Source: Isoetes taiwanensis | Lineage: Eukaryota; Streptophyta; Lycopodiopsida; Isoetales; Isoetaceae | Direction of reading: 5' to 3' | Length of the DNA stretch: 64,000 nucleotides | NCBI GenBank assembly: GCA_021234155.1 | Contig: JAJEKV010000035.1 | Coordinates: 6,693,891 to 6,757,890, forward strand | Shown: piece by piece, positions 1 through 10,174 of the stretch | Layout: every line of letters starts with the position of its first letter | Position numbering within the stretch: position 1 is the first letter of the stretch | Notes under the pieces: model-generated | Databases searched by the model: none | What the model was told of the DNA's origin: nothing | The model's input: the letters and a program-made list of their open reading frames with translations, nothing else | Program-made: the position numbers and the translations under genes

Positions 1-74
1 TCAACCCCCACCTAGTTAAGAAAGTGTTGGTAACGCACTATTAGAGCCAAGCGCCCCGGGTGAAACCGATAAAG

Positions 75-1205
75 AGTGGGAAGCAAGAAAAAGGGCAGAT
101 GCCAAGACTATATGGTTTGCAATGGTGGATTACTCTCAAATAATCAACAAGACCAGAATTGGTTCGGGAACATATGGAACGGTATTCAAATGCAATATCA
201 CGGGTTCTAGTTTTCTAAAAAGGCGAACCCTATTGTGTTAAATTTCAGAATGATGACGTGCGGTTAGGTGCGGCCGGGCCGATGTGATAGTAAAGGCCAT
301 GATGAAAAACATGAGGGAATCACAAATGCAGGTTAGACATGGGTCTATCATACTATTTGCATTGGCCGCATTAAACAGGGTTGGTAAGAACAGGGTTGAT
401 ATTTCCCTCTTTGGAATGGGGGTTCTTGTGCATCTCTTTTTGTGAATCATGGGGATAATGACTTTGCCAGGCATGCATTTAAGAGACTAGGGTATAAACC
501 TACTGTCGAGGTCGACGTCCATAAGCTTGAGCAACGAAAAAAGCAAGAGTTATATGTTGCTCAAAGAGTGGGTGATCTAACTATGTCATTTTTAAGCGGC
601 TTGCTTAAGCTTCATAAAGAGCACCATTTACACATGGACTTGCACCCACGGCAATGTCTTGCTTCATTTTGAATTTGGGAAAAGAGAGAGGCCGCACGGA
701 CCCCCGTGCTGTTTATATTGGTATATGTGACTGGGGAGAAGAACGGTTAATAGGCTGAGCCTGTGGAAGTGAAGCGGTGGGCATACAAAAACATGGATGC
801 CGCTGCCAAAAGGCAATTGAGAATGAAAGGCTTGCCTATCCTTACATGCACGATGATTTGTATTGGGGTCCAAACAAAGATGGAACGAAGGCAAGTGAAT
901 GCAAAGGTAGACTTTGACCTCTTAGGGGCAGCCTACTTTATTTATTACCTTGCTGATTTTGCACGCATAAGCATTCTTTCTTGGAGACCATGGGTACCAA
1001 TGAACAAACCCGAGAGGTTTCAAACATGTGCGATTATTTGAAGCACGTGCGCGTAATCCCCAATCTGAGACAAGGCACGCATAAGTTTGATCTGAACCGA
1101 CTCTTCGAACACCATGCGAGCACTTGGAATTGCTCTCCAACACATTGCACAAGACCCCAAACGGAATCAGATTGGATTCCTCAAGTTGGGTCGGTATGAC
1201 GATGC
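75..1205 (+). pseudogene. Decayed protein-kinase-like gene
   Basis: Reading across frames shows the ordered landmarks of a protein kinase fold. A glycine-rich loop GSGTYGTVFKC lies near 160-200. A catalytic-loop-like HMDLHPRNVLLHF lies near 630-675, corresponding to HxDLxxxN with Met in place of the usual Arg. A magnesium-loop equivalent GICDWGE lies near 717-740, with DWG instead of DFG. A segment RLAYPYMHDDLYWGP (about 830-880) sits at the activation-segment/APE position, and DLLGAAYFIYYL (about 910-950) resembles helix F. At least four frameshifts and several stops separate the pieces, so it cannot make one protein. The order and spacing of motifs are seen directly; assignment to the kinase superfamily follows known family motifs. 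The subfamily is not recognised. It may have been carried by a transposon, or it may be a plain gene relic cut by the window edge. Confidence 0.6.
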
Positions 1206-1430
1206 TTGACCAAAATTTGGACCAAGTCACGCTTTAGCGTGCCATTTATGAGCTCTCTTATGCGCAACCAAAAAATATTGATTGAGCAATTGAAAAATAC
1301 TCTAATAAAACATCTTTGGCATTGCTATGTTTATTTTTTGTTGCACTTTTTTATTTTTATAATTTGTAAGTCATATTGAGTTGTTGTTTATTTCACGCAG
1401 TTAACGTAAAGCCTATTTGCTGGAATACTA

Positions 1431-1754
1431 TTGCACAACTTGTCTAGTGCCATGCCAAAAAGAATGTCTGAACAACCAACGAGTTCGTCTCAGCGGCCGG
1501 GAGAAGATGTTGGTGAAACAGGACATGAGGGCGACTTCGAGATGCCGTCCATTTTGAGAACTCCAGGAGAAGGAGATGAGTTTGTATTCCCTTCCCTACC
1601 TACAGTGTCAGAGGTTAGGGCACAACAGTGGGAGTCGGAGCAAAAATCGTTCGTTCTAGAGGTTGAACTTGCTATGACGTCAGAGGTGAGAGCGCACTCT
1701 AATTTCAAGCCAAAGTGGTGCCTGGGTGTTGTCCATCTATATAGCGGTTGTTAG
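1431..1754 (+). CDS. Unrecognised 107-aa open frame
   Basis: An ATG-started frame of 107 codons, rich in Ser, Glu, Pro and Gly, lies 230 bp beyond the kinase-like relic on the same strand. It contains two short echoes of the phrase SEVRA (around residues 61 and 84). No domain, signal peptide or membrane segment is visible. It could be the tail of the upstream decayed gene, a transposon accessory frame, or chance. There is no promoter or splice evidence, so I would not treat it as a proven gene. Confidence 0.2.
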   Translation: MHNLSSAMPKRMSEQPTSSSQRPGEDVGETGHEGDFEMPSILRTPGEGDEFVFPSLPTVSEVRAQQWESEQKSFVLEVELAMTSEVRAHSNFKPKWCLGVVHLYSGC

Positions 1755-1955
1755 GCACCAAATCATGGAACATCCTAACTCCTGCTATTGATGGAGAACC
1801 TTGAGCATCACTATGACTTCAAATTAGAGTACGCGTCCCCTTTGGCAAGGTGGTGGATTGTAGGTAACAAGGTTTTTGAGTACTCTATTTTTATTGTGGC
1901 AGCGGATGATATCAGCCTAGTGGTTGCTTGCGATTACGTGGTTTGACGCCGATGG

Positions 1956-2120
1956 CATGCCAAATCGCCATTTGGATGCCATCCGGACCTATAATTTGTA
2001 CCTCCATTCCTTTGGGTGGCACATGCCATGCAAACCCATTTGGGTATTGAGCATGTGCCACCCGCAGGAATAAATACAATTATAGGTCCGATATAGCATT
2101 CAAAGCCCAATTTGGCATAC
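1956..2120. repeat. 165-nt imperfect inverted repeat (foldback)
   Basis: An arm of about 70 nt at 1956-2026 pairs with 2050-2120, leaving a loop of about 23 nt. Matching blocks in the same order include CGGACCTATAATT, GGGTGGCACATGC and TGCCAAAT. Mismatches are scattered along both arms, as expected of a foldback MITE or a young microRNA-like hairpin. No gene overlaps it. Confidence 0.7.
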
Positions 2121-2451
2121 CAAAGTTATTCCGGCTTGGGTACCGAAGTACCTTGTGAACCTTCTGATGGATCAGATTCGTCAGGGCTGGTCCGAGGCTG
2201 TTTGGCCCCTTCGCATGCGTAGATTACTTCTCATCAGCAAGATTCTGGCGCATGCGAAGAGGCAAGCAACAACGGAGGTCGAGACGGGTCTGATCCAACG
2301 AAGGTTTTCGTTTAACCGCTTGGTTACACATGAAAGAAACATAGAAAGAACTATCATACATGAACCCAGGTCTTTGGGGGTAAGTTCGACATAAAATAAG
2401 ATAGCTCAGTGATTGACGAGTTCAAGCAACGACACTTCCCACTCTTTCTTT

Positions 2452-2513
2452 CCCCGCCTCTTTGGGCAATGTAGCTTAGCTTGAATGCTAAGTTCCATTG
2501 TCCTGAGGCGGGG
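2452..2513. other. 62-nt stem-loop
   Basis: The outer stem CCCCGCCTC pairs with GAGGCGGGG. It continues through GGCAATG/CATTGTC to an inner CTTAGC/GCTAAG stem closed by a 6-nt loop. The nested complementarity is seen directly; its function is unknown. It may be part of a larger repeat. Confidence 0.5.
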
Positions 2514-3289
2514 TGAGCAAGATTGGGAAATTCTCGATGCTTTGACTTTGATATCCGGTGACCCATGCTTGCACTCACCTATCTAGTGGTTGGAGAGTGG
2601 ATCGTGTATCTAGTGACATCTCGTATCCGTTAGAGTCGTATCGACTGACCCGGATCTAGGCACTTAGATCGACTTATATTACAAATGAATGAAACATGGA
2701 CGGAAGTTACATGAACCATCATACAATACATGAAACAAACATCATACATGAAAGGAAAATTCCACAAGGTAACGAAATATATGGAAGACAAAAAACTTGT
2801 AACAAAAAACTTTACTTTTAATTCATAGTGCCAGGATGGTTACAATAGTTTTTGAACATCCTCATACACGATTACAATAGACAGACTGAGGGTAGTCATC
2901 ACCTCCTCTCTCTAGACATCACCGTCTTCATCAATTTCATCATCCCAGACTTCCGTCTTCTTACGCCCGGTGGCCTAGGCTCAACCTCCCTCGGCCTTTT
3001 CCCTTCTTTGGAACGTCCTCGAGATGTGTTCTTTTCGACTTCGTTGCTTTTTTATGCGGGTCATTGGCATTGAGAGTCCGATGGCTCGCGTACCATTAAG
3101 TCCCTCGGGCTGATCTCTTGTATTACTTGGACTGGCCTTTTCGTATCGACTCCTCTTACGTATCTTATTTTGTCGTCCCGAGTTGTCCGAGAACATGTTC
3201 TTGTCTAAATCATCTTGGCATCGACAAAATGGGAATGTCGTTGAATGTCCTCGTCCAACATGGTTAGCGGCATTTACTGACAAGAAGCT
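2514..3289. other. No intact gene; probable 3' flank of the hAT element
   Basis: No convincing gene is present. The minus strand between about 2930 and 3290 is open for short distances and follows the hAT transposase C-terminus, so it may be the transposon's 3' untranslated region. I could not find terminal inverted repeats or an 8-bp target duplication. Confidence 0.3.
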
Positions 3290-3399
3290 TCGTCCTCACT
3301 TGTCTTGAAGTTGTCCTCTTCCACTTCAGAATCTGCATCCATGAAAGGGAACTGCGGCTTATCAACTACTGGCTGCACCCATTGCGATTCAAGAGGCGC

Positions 3400-4426
3400 C
3401 CGGTTTGAGAAGTTATATACAAGTTTGTCAGACCTTCTTATGCGGGAGGCGATTTAGGTGTCACACTATGTATATATTTATAAGCACTCCGTTTCTCTCA
3501 CTTGCACTATTGGAGGATACCAAGGAGAGGATAGTCATTGCGAGGGGCACAGTAGCGTATCGAAGAAACTTTGTCCATGGGCTTGCCACCATGCATAAGA
3601 TTCCATATTTGGTTCCTTCTTGTGACTCTCCAGTGCATCGTGAAGCTCTTCATCTGCCCACCTTCCACTCAAGTTACGGTATTGGTTAACTTCGGAATGA
3701 AAACTTTGTAGTCCGAAATTTGGGGTAAAACGTTTTTGCAACCTTCTTCAATGAACCCATCACTTCTTTATATCGTATGCTGGTCCATATCATGGTTGTG
3801 TGGGTCTAAGGCATGTCTTGGCGCCATGAAGATCATTATAGGACTTCTTCCATCGTTCATTAAAGTCTCTAAGCGGTCTTTGCTTGGCGCTTAGCATTGT
3901 CAAAGGGTGCATTAGGGCCATCGCGTTCTAGAAAGGATTGAATGGAGTGCCAGCACCTCCACACCTTTCCAGTGCTTGCCTTCGAAGAATCAAGGGTTTT
4001 GATGGCATGACAAACAGGTTGCATGCACTTGACAACATTCTTAACGCCTCTCCAAAATGTCTCCGCCCAAGCATTTTCAAGAGCGGCAGCTTTGCTGCGG
4101 TGTTTTGAAGCATTTTTCCCCTACTGCCTCCTCTCCCATTCAAAGAACTCTGTATGGTTGAAGGTCGAGATAATCGAGTCGCGACACCTGAGCACTCTTT
4201 CAAGACAAATGTAATTGGAACCAAACCGGGTCTGCCCAGGATTCATGAGTGCAAGGGCCTTCTGACGCAATGACTTGTATATGGCGTAAATTGCCGGCTT
4301 CTTTGTGATGAATTTCACGAGACGACGGGCCTTTTGAATGGGATCTTTGAACCAAAGCGTCTTTGTGAAAACCAGTCCTTCAGCAATAAGTTTAGGCAAT
4401 GGCATTGGCAAAATGGTCGCGTGCAA
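3400..4426 (-). pseudogene. hAT transposase C-terminal part with dimerisation signature
   Basis: In successive frames this encodes PGQTRFGSNYICLERVLRCR (the conserved 'TRF' stretch) and FWRGVKNVVKCMQPVCHAIK. It then reads LSGRWADEELHDALES, AWWQAHG and finally SSNSASERN. The last motifs are the hAT C-terminal dimerisation domain, usually WW...G followed by S.S.SERNWS. Several stops and frameshifts interrupt it. After SASERN the tail reads RLPHKKV and then an acidic stretch. Function in a live element would be transposase oligomerisation; here it is inactive. Confidence 0.75.
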
Positions 4427-4980
4427 TCACGGAAATTAGGACTCAACATTTCACCCGCTAACTTACAATTAGATGCATTGTCCATTACGACCTGAAATAT
4501 TCTCTTCGGTCCAAAACTCTCTATCACAGCCTTTGTCTTTTGAAAAATCCAATCTCCTGTGACTTGGTCAGTTTTGGTTTCTACGGTTTTCAAGAATACT
4601 TCGCCCCCTGGATATACGATCATGAAATTTATAAGATGGTCCTTATTTACATTGCTCCAACCATCAGTGACTAGAGAGGCTGGCGGCGATAACTTCGACT
4701 TAACCGGTTCCACCCTCTCGACCATTCTTCCATGAATTTCATCCACCATTTTGTTATTCGCATGTTTGTATGAAGGCAATCTAAAAGCTGGGCCTGCTTT
4801 GGCAACTTCCTGGAAGGCTTCTTTGATTGCTTTGTGCTCCAAAATATGTGGAGACAACCCGGCGTATAGAAAGGCCTCTACAACCTTCAATTGCGTCTTC
4901 TTCAGTTGCTCTGATGTTAAGCACTGGTCAACCCTCATTTGCTTAGTACGTCTTTCCACTAACTGAATTGTCTCTGCCAT
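4386..4980 (-). pseudogene. hAT transposase central DUF659-like region
   Basis: This stretch of about 200 codons contains SLVTDGWSNVNKDHLINFM, the DUF659/hAT segment carrying the first catalytic Asp (TDGWS). It is followed by VVMDNASNCKLAGEML and CQCHCLNLLLKD, the second Asp and the conserved CxxH-type motif of hAT transposases. In active relatives this region forms the RNase-H-like catalytic fold that cuts and joins transposon ends. The frame breaks near 4386, where the downstream part continues in another frame. Confidence 0.8.
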
Positions 4981-5015
4981 TCTTTTTTCGCCCGTACTTA
5001 ACCCACCTATCGACC

Positions 5016-5556
5016 CTAGTCCACCCTCTGGTTGGTACGTTGGCGCTGCAGGAGGGGTGGTGTAATTGATCTCTTCTTCTTGGCATGGTGAAGGTTCTTG
5101 GCTATCCCTTGGCTGTGTTCTTCTGCTTCTATTATTTTTTTTCGACCCAACACTTCAAGTGCATCTTGTCGTATGTCAGCAGATGCCGTACATGTTTGCA
5201 CCCCAATTTTAGGATCCCGTAAAAGATGAGCTCGTATTCTTGTCGCGGATCCATTTATTGACGTGTACCCACAAAATACACATTGCCACTCATTCTGACC
5301 AAATTCCTTCACAAATCCCCACTCAGGACCTCTCTTTCGACCACCAGGATTTCGACATATAATTCTTCCACGTGCTGTTCCAACTCCCGTGGCCCTGCCA
5401 TGACCGCGCAATGGCTGCGCACCCCTAGACGATGATGCATGACCGCCGGCGGCGCCGGATGTGGATGCATGGCCGCGAGCGGCACCTGATGTAGATGCAT
5501 GACCGGTGGCATCCTGGCCGCTATCTAAAATTACCGCCCCTGTTTTAGTATGCTAA
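5016..5556 (-). pseudogene. hAT transposase N-terminal part with BED-type zinc finger
   Basis: The frame is open from about 5556. It first encodes three tandem copies of a GHASTSGAA-like repeat, then a basic linker RGRIICRNPGGRKRG. A DNA-binding zinc finger follows, with CVFCGY and a downstream His/Cys pair (RAHLLRDPKIGVQTC), typical of BED-finger transposases. There is no ATG in the open part upstream of the repeats, so translation may begin in another exon or the start is lost. The frame leaves register after LEVLGRKK, and a one-base change there restores the link to the next domain. Confidence 0.75.
5420..5508 (-). repeat. Coding minisatellite, three about 30-bp units
   Basis: Three units containing GATGCATG on the plus strand translate on the minus strand to GHASTSGAAR, GHASTSGAAG and GHASSSRGAQ. 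It lies at the N-terminal end of the hAT transposase frame. Confidence 0.7.
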
Positions 5557-5560
5557 AGGG

Positions 5561-6339
5561 TAAAGACTCCTTAATCGTCCAAACTAAAGGCCGACGTCTA
5601 TATACGCGAAGGAGCAAGCTCACTGCGCATATGTTACATCGACGTCCGGTTCGAACGTAAGGAGTGAAGGACAGGAACCTATAGGTCTCTAAGGAACAGG
5701 GTAGGAACCCAAGGTCGGAAAACTCTGTGAAGGAGGAATCTCACTTCACAATTCCGGCGTCAGGCCCCGGACGCAATAACCCACACCTCAAAGGCTGACC
5801 GTTTCCCAAAGAGTATGTGGACTCAACACGGTAGTCAGCGTTCGAGGTTAATTCTAGAGCTAAACAAGTTTTCCTTATATATAATATTTCACCGCACAAA
5901 ATAGACCCAGCGATTGGCGCCAAAAGTTTTTTCCCTTAGCAAAAAGGCCCAAGATGCTTTGCAAAGTTTCGCGTAAGCGAAAACAAACTGTTTAAACTAC
6001 TTGGCGAAAACATCTTCGGCGTAAAGCGAAGCTTGGTTTTAAAACGCTGTAACCGAAATAGTTCAGCGTTTAGCGAGCAATTTGTTTAAACTACGCCGAA
6101 GATGTTTTCGGCGTAAGCGAAAGCGGTTGTTTCGCTTCTGTGAAACTATTTACGGTTGGCGTGGCGAAAAATACTATTTAAATTTACAGCGAACCGGACT
6201 TAGCGTAAAGCAGCGGTTGTTTTTAAACCAGCGAAAGTTTTCGGCAATAGGAAATTTTTTTTGGCCGTATTTTTGGCGTATTAAGCGTCAAATTTGTGCC
6301 GTATCAAGCGAAAAAATGCGTATTGCGTATAAAGCATTA
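5561..6339. repeat. GCGTAAGCG-rich patch with nested inverted repeats
   Basis: Between about 5930 and 6330 short words such as GCGTAA, GCGAAA and TAAGCG recur many times. A perfect 17-bp inverted repeat pairs 6005-6021 with 6094-6110, and an inner 8-bp pair joins 6042-6049 with 6064-6071. A direct copy of GTTTAAACTAC precedes each outer arm. There is no plausible gene. The stretch separates the hAT relic from the 3' side of a LINE. Whether it belongs to either element is unclear. Confidence 0.55.
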
Positions 6340-6550
6340 TCTGATATTGAACCTATCCCCGCTCGATGGGGCACAACTAAGCAGAGCATACAGAGGCGGG
6401 ATATGCTCGTGCGCGAACGGGCACGGAGGGCGTGACTTTCATCCTCAATGGCCACGTTGGCGGCATTGGCGGACTCTCGTCCTCACGCGGCTCGAATCCA
6501 TCTCCTGTCTCAATGCGGAGGTGGTGTGCACTGTCTGCGAATGGAAGCAA

Positions 6551-8690
6551 TCACCTGGCGCTTTTCATGGGTAGATGGGTGCGCGGGTAGTGGTGTGGGT
6601 CCCTCGTTAGCATGGGATTAACTGCTTTGCCGATAATTTGCCACCTTGACATGTGACATGGCCTCGCATCCCAAAGCTTGGCCATGAAGCAAGCATCAAA
6701 TCTTGCTTCAAAGGCGGTAGCGTTCTTCGGTGTATGCTTTGGTCCACATCGTGTGCACCGCACATTCCATAGCGAGAACCACTGGGCTTGCTTGTCTTTC
6801 CGGCCCGGGCTTTGAGTCGCTGGGCCCATCGCCCTTGCCAAAGCAAGGTTGGGCAGTGGGGCTTCATCCATAGCCACCACCTTACGGAAGTAAATAATGT
6901 GACGTTCCAGTAGCAGCCCTCAGTAATGGAAGGCTTTGTCTCACGGAGCAAGATCGATATGGGACCGTGGATTTCACTCCCGGTGCGGGGCCAAGAAGGC
7001 CTTCGTGCACTGCTCTAGATCGTTCCAAGTGGTGAGGGATATAAGCGGCCCCACATACGCCCCATAGAGGAGGACCGGTTCAACCAAGGCCTGAACAAGT
7101 GTGCCCGGTGACCCCATGCATCTGGCTACGCCTTGTATTTGTTGTTTTGCATTGCATACAGGGCTTTCCAGCCTGCAGTGACCCGTAACCTGATGGATGC
7201 ATCCCAGTGTGTGGTAGTAGAAAACTCAATGCCCAAATACTTATAAGACTGAGCCACCTCCACTACCTGCCCCTGGTAAGTGAATGAGGGAAGGCGTGGG
7301 TGCCGGGATGATGGGACCAGCAGCACCCTTGTCTTGGCCAAGTTAACTCTCATGTCAGTGAATTGGCAGAAAGTGTCCAAAGCGTCCAGGTGGCGTTGCA
7401 TGTCCTCTGGGGTATATGCGAGCAGGTCAACATCATCAGCATATATGAGTTGCCGGATTATGTGGTGCATCAACTGAGCGCCTCCCCCCGTGCTCAGCTA
7501 GCCATTCTTCTAGCTGGTCAATGTACAAGTTTAAGAGTGAGGGGATAGAGGGCAGCCCTGGCGCACCCCAATGCTACTAACAACGGGCTCCCCCGACAGT
7601 GTGAGACGACCGGAGCAAGCCTCGTATAGTCTGTATATAGCATTCTGCAAGTCGACGGGGGTCCCTAGCTGTCTCAATCTATCCCACAACTTATCCCGAG
7701 GCACTGTGTCAAAAGCCTTTGCGAAATCCACAAAGCAACAGTACAGATTCTGGCGTCGATTCCGGCTATCCTCTATGAGTGTTCGCAGAGTGAAGATATG
7801 GTCAATAGTAGAATGCCGGGGGCGGAAGCCTGCCTGCGTGAGAGCCCGCACTTCTCCATCCTCTGCCCAAAGTGTCAATCGCCGCTCAAGAATCCCGGCA
7901 AGCAACTTGGCAAAGACAGAACTGACCATAATGGTACGATAGTTGGCTGGGCTGTGGGGGTCCCCTGCTTTGTATATGGGCACAACTCTACTGGTAGTCC
8001 AGTGCGGGGGGAAGCCTTCTTGCAATGCCCTGTTGAAGAGTCTTTGAGAACCCAAGACCATTGGGGGCCCGGCCCACTTGAGAAGCTCTGCCTGCATACC
8101 ATCCAAATCTGCTGCCTTCCCGTTAGCGAGGCGTTGCAGGCCCATTATGACATCCCCTTCAGTAATGACCAGTGCTAGGCCTGTCTGCGGAGGTACTGGT
8201 GCCCGGCTTCCCATTGGGTCATACAGCTGCTGCAAGTATCTCACCCATTGTTCCGGGGTAATATTTCCTACTCAAGACCTTTCTCCAGAAGGCCCTAGGG
8301 TGGCGGTCTAGAAGACCAAACATCTGTTGCTGGTGCTCCGCAAGGTACCTGGCTTTCTTGGTCTTGAGGAAGGAGCGGTATTGACGGACGGCCTGCGGGC
8401 GAATGGTGGGGTCCAGCACTTGGCGGAGCCATCGTTTCAGCTCCCGACATTCGTCATCGAACCAGTGATTGCGAGGGAAGGTGATTGCAGCCCCTGTGGA
8501 TCGTCGAGAGCGGCCTCTCCCAAAGCATCTGTCCCCGACCCTAAGGAGAATTTGGTTCAGTTTGGGCCGTCTGCTGTTGAAGTGTGGGGAGTTGCAGCAC
8601 TCCCGGCAGCTCATGCTCAAGCATCCTCGCATAGACCGCCGCATGATCATAGTCCAGACGCAACCGTGGTACATGGGGTGTTGGGGCAAT
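6551..8690 (-). pseudogene. LINE-A ORF2 reverse transcriptase and C-terminal part
   Basis: A linker containing NHWFDDECRELKRWLRQ precedes a 237-codon open frame (7531-8244). That frame holds RT blocks: NGKAADLDGMQAELLK, VVPIYKAGDPHSPANYR, AGFRPRHSTIDHI, FVDFAKAFDTVPR with the first catalytic Asp, and IGVRQGCPLSP. The palm motif LIYADDVDLLAYT (YADD) lies in another frame at 7126-7473. A C-terminal region containing LARAMGPATQSP lies at 6551-6880. No RNase H domain is visible. The breaks between blocks show a dead copy. Confidence 0.9.
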
Positions 8691-9730
8691 GGGTGCTCGG
8701 TTGGCCTGCCAATCTATCTGCAAGAACAGGGGCTGATGGTCGGAGTCTACTTCCTCGTCCGGCCACTGTCCGAACAACTGGCGAAAGTGATCAAGTGTAG
8801 GCATTGCTCGTCTGCTAGCACGTAATCCACCACACCGGGTGCCGCCCCCACAGTTCTCACGTCTACAAGTGAAGGCTGGGTGGAGGGCGACCAGCATGCC
8901 GGCCATTGCAAATGACCGGATCAAAGATCTTGCCCAAAGCGGCCAGCCGGCCGGGCCATACCGGTGTCACACTGGCGTCATCGGCGCCCTTGGCCAAATC
9001 ATCTCTGCGGGGTCCATTTGCAACACATCCTCAGCTAGAGGTGCGAATTTTGGGATCTGCTCTGTCGCCACTTGCGCGATTGAAGTCTCCAAGCAACATG
9101 ACCTTGCCCAATTGTCTGTACTGCTGTATGTCATCATATAGATCGACATAGGGCTCCTGCCTGTCCACATCCAAGTGCGTGTGGTAAAAGTTGCTCTCAG
9201 CATGTGGGAAGTAGCAAGCCGCCACAAAGAGAGGGCTGCCATTGCCATTCGCACTGCATTACCCTACTGGTATTCGTTGTGTTCGGCCCGCCTTTGGGGG
9301 AGACCGATTGGGCCAAGGCTGTCTGGTAGTAACACGCAATTCCTCCGTGTCCTCGTTTCCCGGTGCACTCATTGAAGACGGAGTAGCGCTGGTATCCTGG
9401 CAAATCAGGTAGCCTGTGACCAGCATGTTCCCATGTTTCCATGAGGAAGATAAGGTCCATGTCCATGGCGACGGAATTGAGACTGTCCCCCTTCTGCCAT
9501 GGAAAGCCACGGCAATTCCAGGATACCACTTGAGCCGCGATATCCCTATTTAGTGGCATGCATCGCCACTTCAGGTCGATGGTAGTGGTGGTCCGGGGGT
9601 AGCGGAAGATGTAGATGCACGTGCCCATTTGGGTCCCCTCGGAGGGGACTCGAGGGGCTGGAGTGCCTGCGCATCCCCGTTTGGCTGCTGAATTCCGCAT
9701 CCTTCCGGACCAGCCCGGCTGCCCCTCCAT
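8541..9730 (-). pseudogene. LINE-A ORF2 endonuclease domain
   Basis: This matches the exonuclease-endonuclease-phosphatase (AP endonuclease) fold of LINEs. It begins VVSWNCRGF near 9565, then gives LIFLMETWEHAG with the catalytic Glu. The strand LGDFNRASGD follows near 9070-9110, and SDHQPLFLQID near 8730, the terminal SDH motif. In a live element this domain nicks target DNA to prime reverse transcription. At least three frame changes occur between these blocks, so the protein is not made. Confidence 0.85.
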
Positions 9731-10174
9731 GTCTGGCGGTCCCCGACTTTGGCCGACTCACGCCGGGTCTCTTCTTTGTCTTTGGGGTCAAGTCGGCCAA
9801 CGTCTGAGCCGTCCCCTTCAACTTAGGCCCACGGCCTTGGGATGGCCACCCGCTCTGGCACGCTCTCAACTGTGAAGATAACCACCCGGGGGCGATCAGG
9901 ACGCTGAATTCCATGACGAATCGCCTTTCCAATGGTTACAGGTGCTGGGAACATCATCCGGTCCAAGATCTGTGTCTGGAGTCGGAATGATGAAGATTCT
10001 GGTATAGCCAATCTGCAAGTATTTGTCCAAAGTTAAGCTCTGGTGATTTCGGATTTGCAGGCATTCTTCCAAGATTGGGTTGCTTATGTTGCAAGCCTTG
10101 GTGATTAATGTCATACTCTCGTCTTTGGCCATGGCCCTTATGGCCTGCTGCTCATCCGACGTTTCCTCGGGCAT
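9546..10174 (-). pseudogene. LINE-A ORF1-like region
   Basis: Two overlapping frames precede the endonuclease. The upstream one contains CLQIRNHQSLTLDKYLQIGY. The downstream one is basic and Ser/Pro-rich, with KTKKRPGVSRPKSG and clustered His near its end. Position and basic composition suit the nucleic-acid-binding ORF1 product of a LINE, but no RRM or CCHC zinc knuckle is clear. It is frameshifted at about 9900-9930. Confidence 0.45.

Larger units (their letters stand above)
3290..5560 (-). mobile_element. hAT-family DNA transposon, inactivated
   Basis: Reading from 5560 down to 3290, the domains appear in the order typical of plant hAT transposases. These are a BED-type zinc finger, a DUF659-like catalytic N-part, and a C-terminal dimerisation region with the SASERN signature. 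The reading frame is broken by indels, including one near a run of eight T at about 5136-5143, and by stop codons. Terminal inverted repeats were not located, so the boundaries are the coding limits and not the element ends. The copy cannot encode a transposase. Confidence 0.85.
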
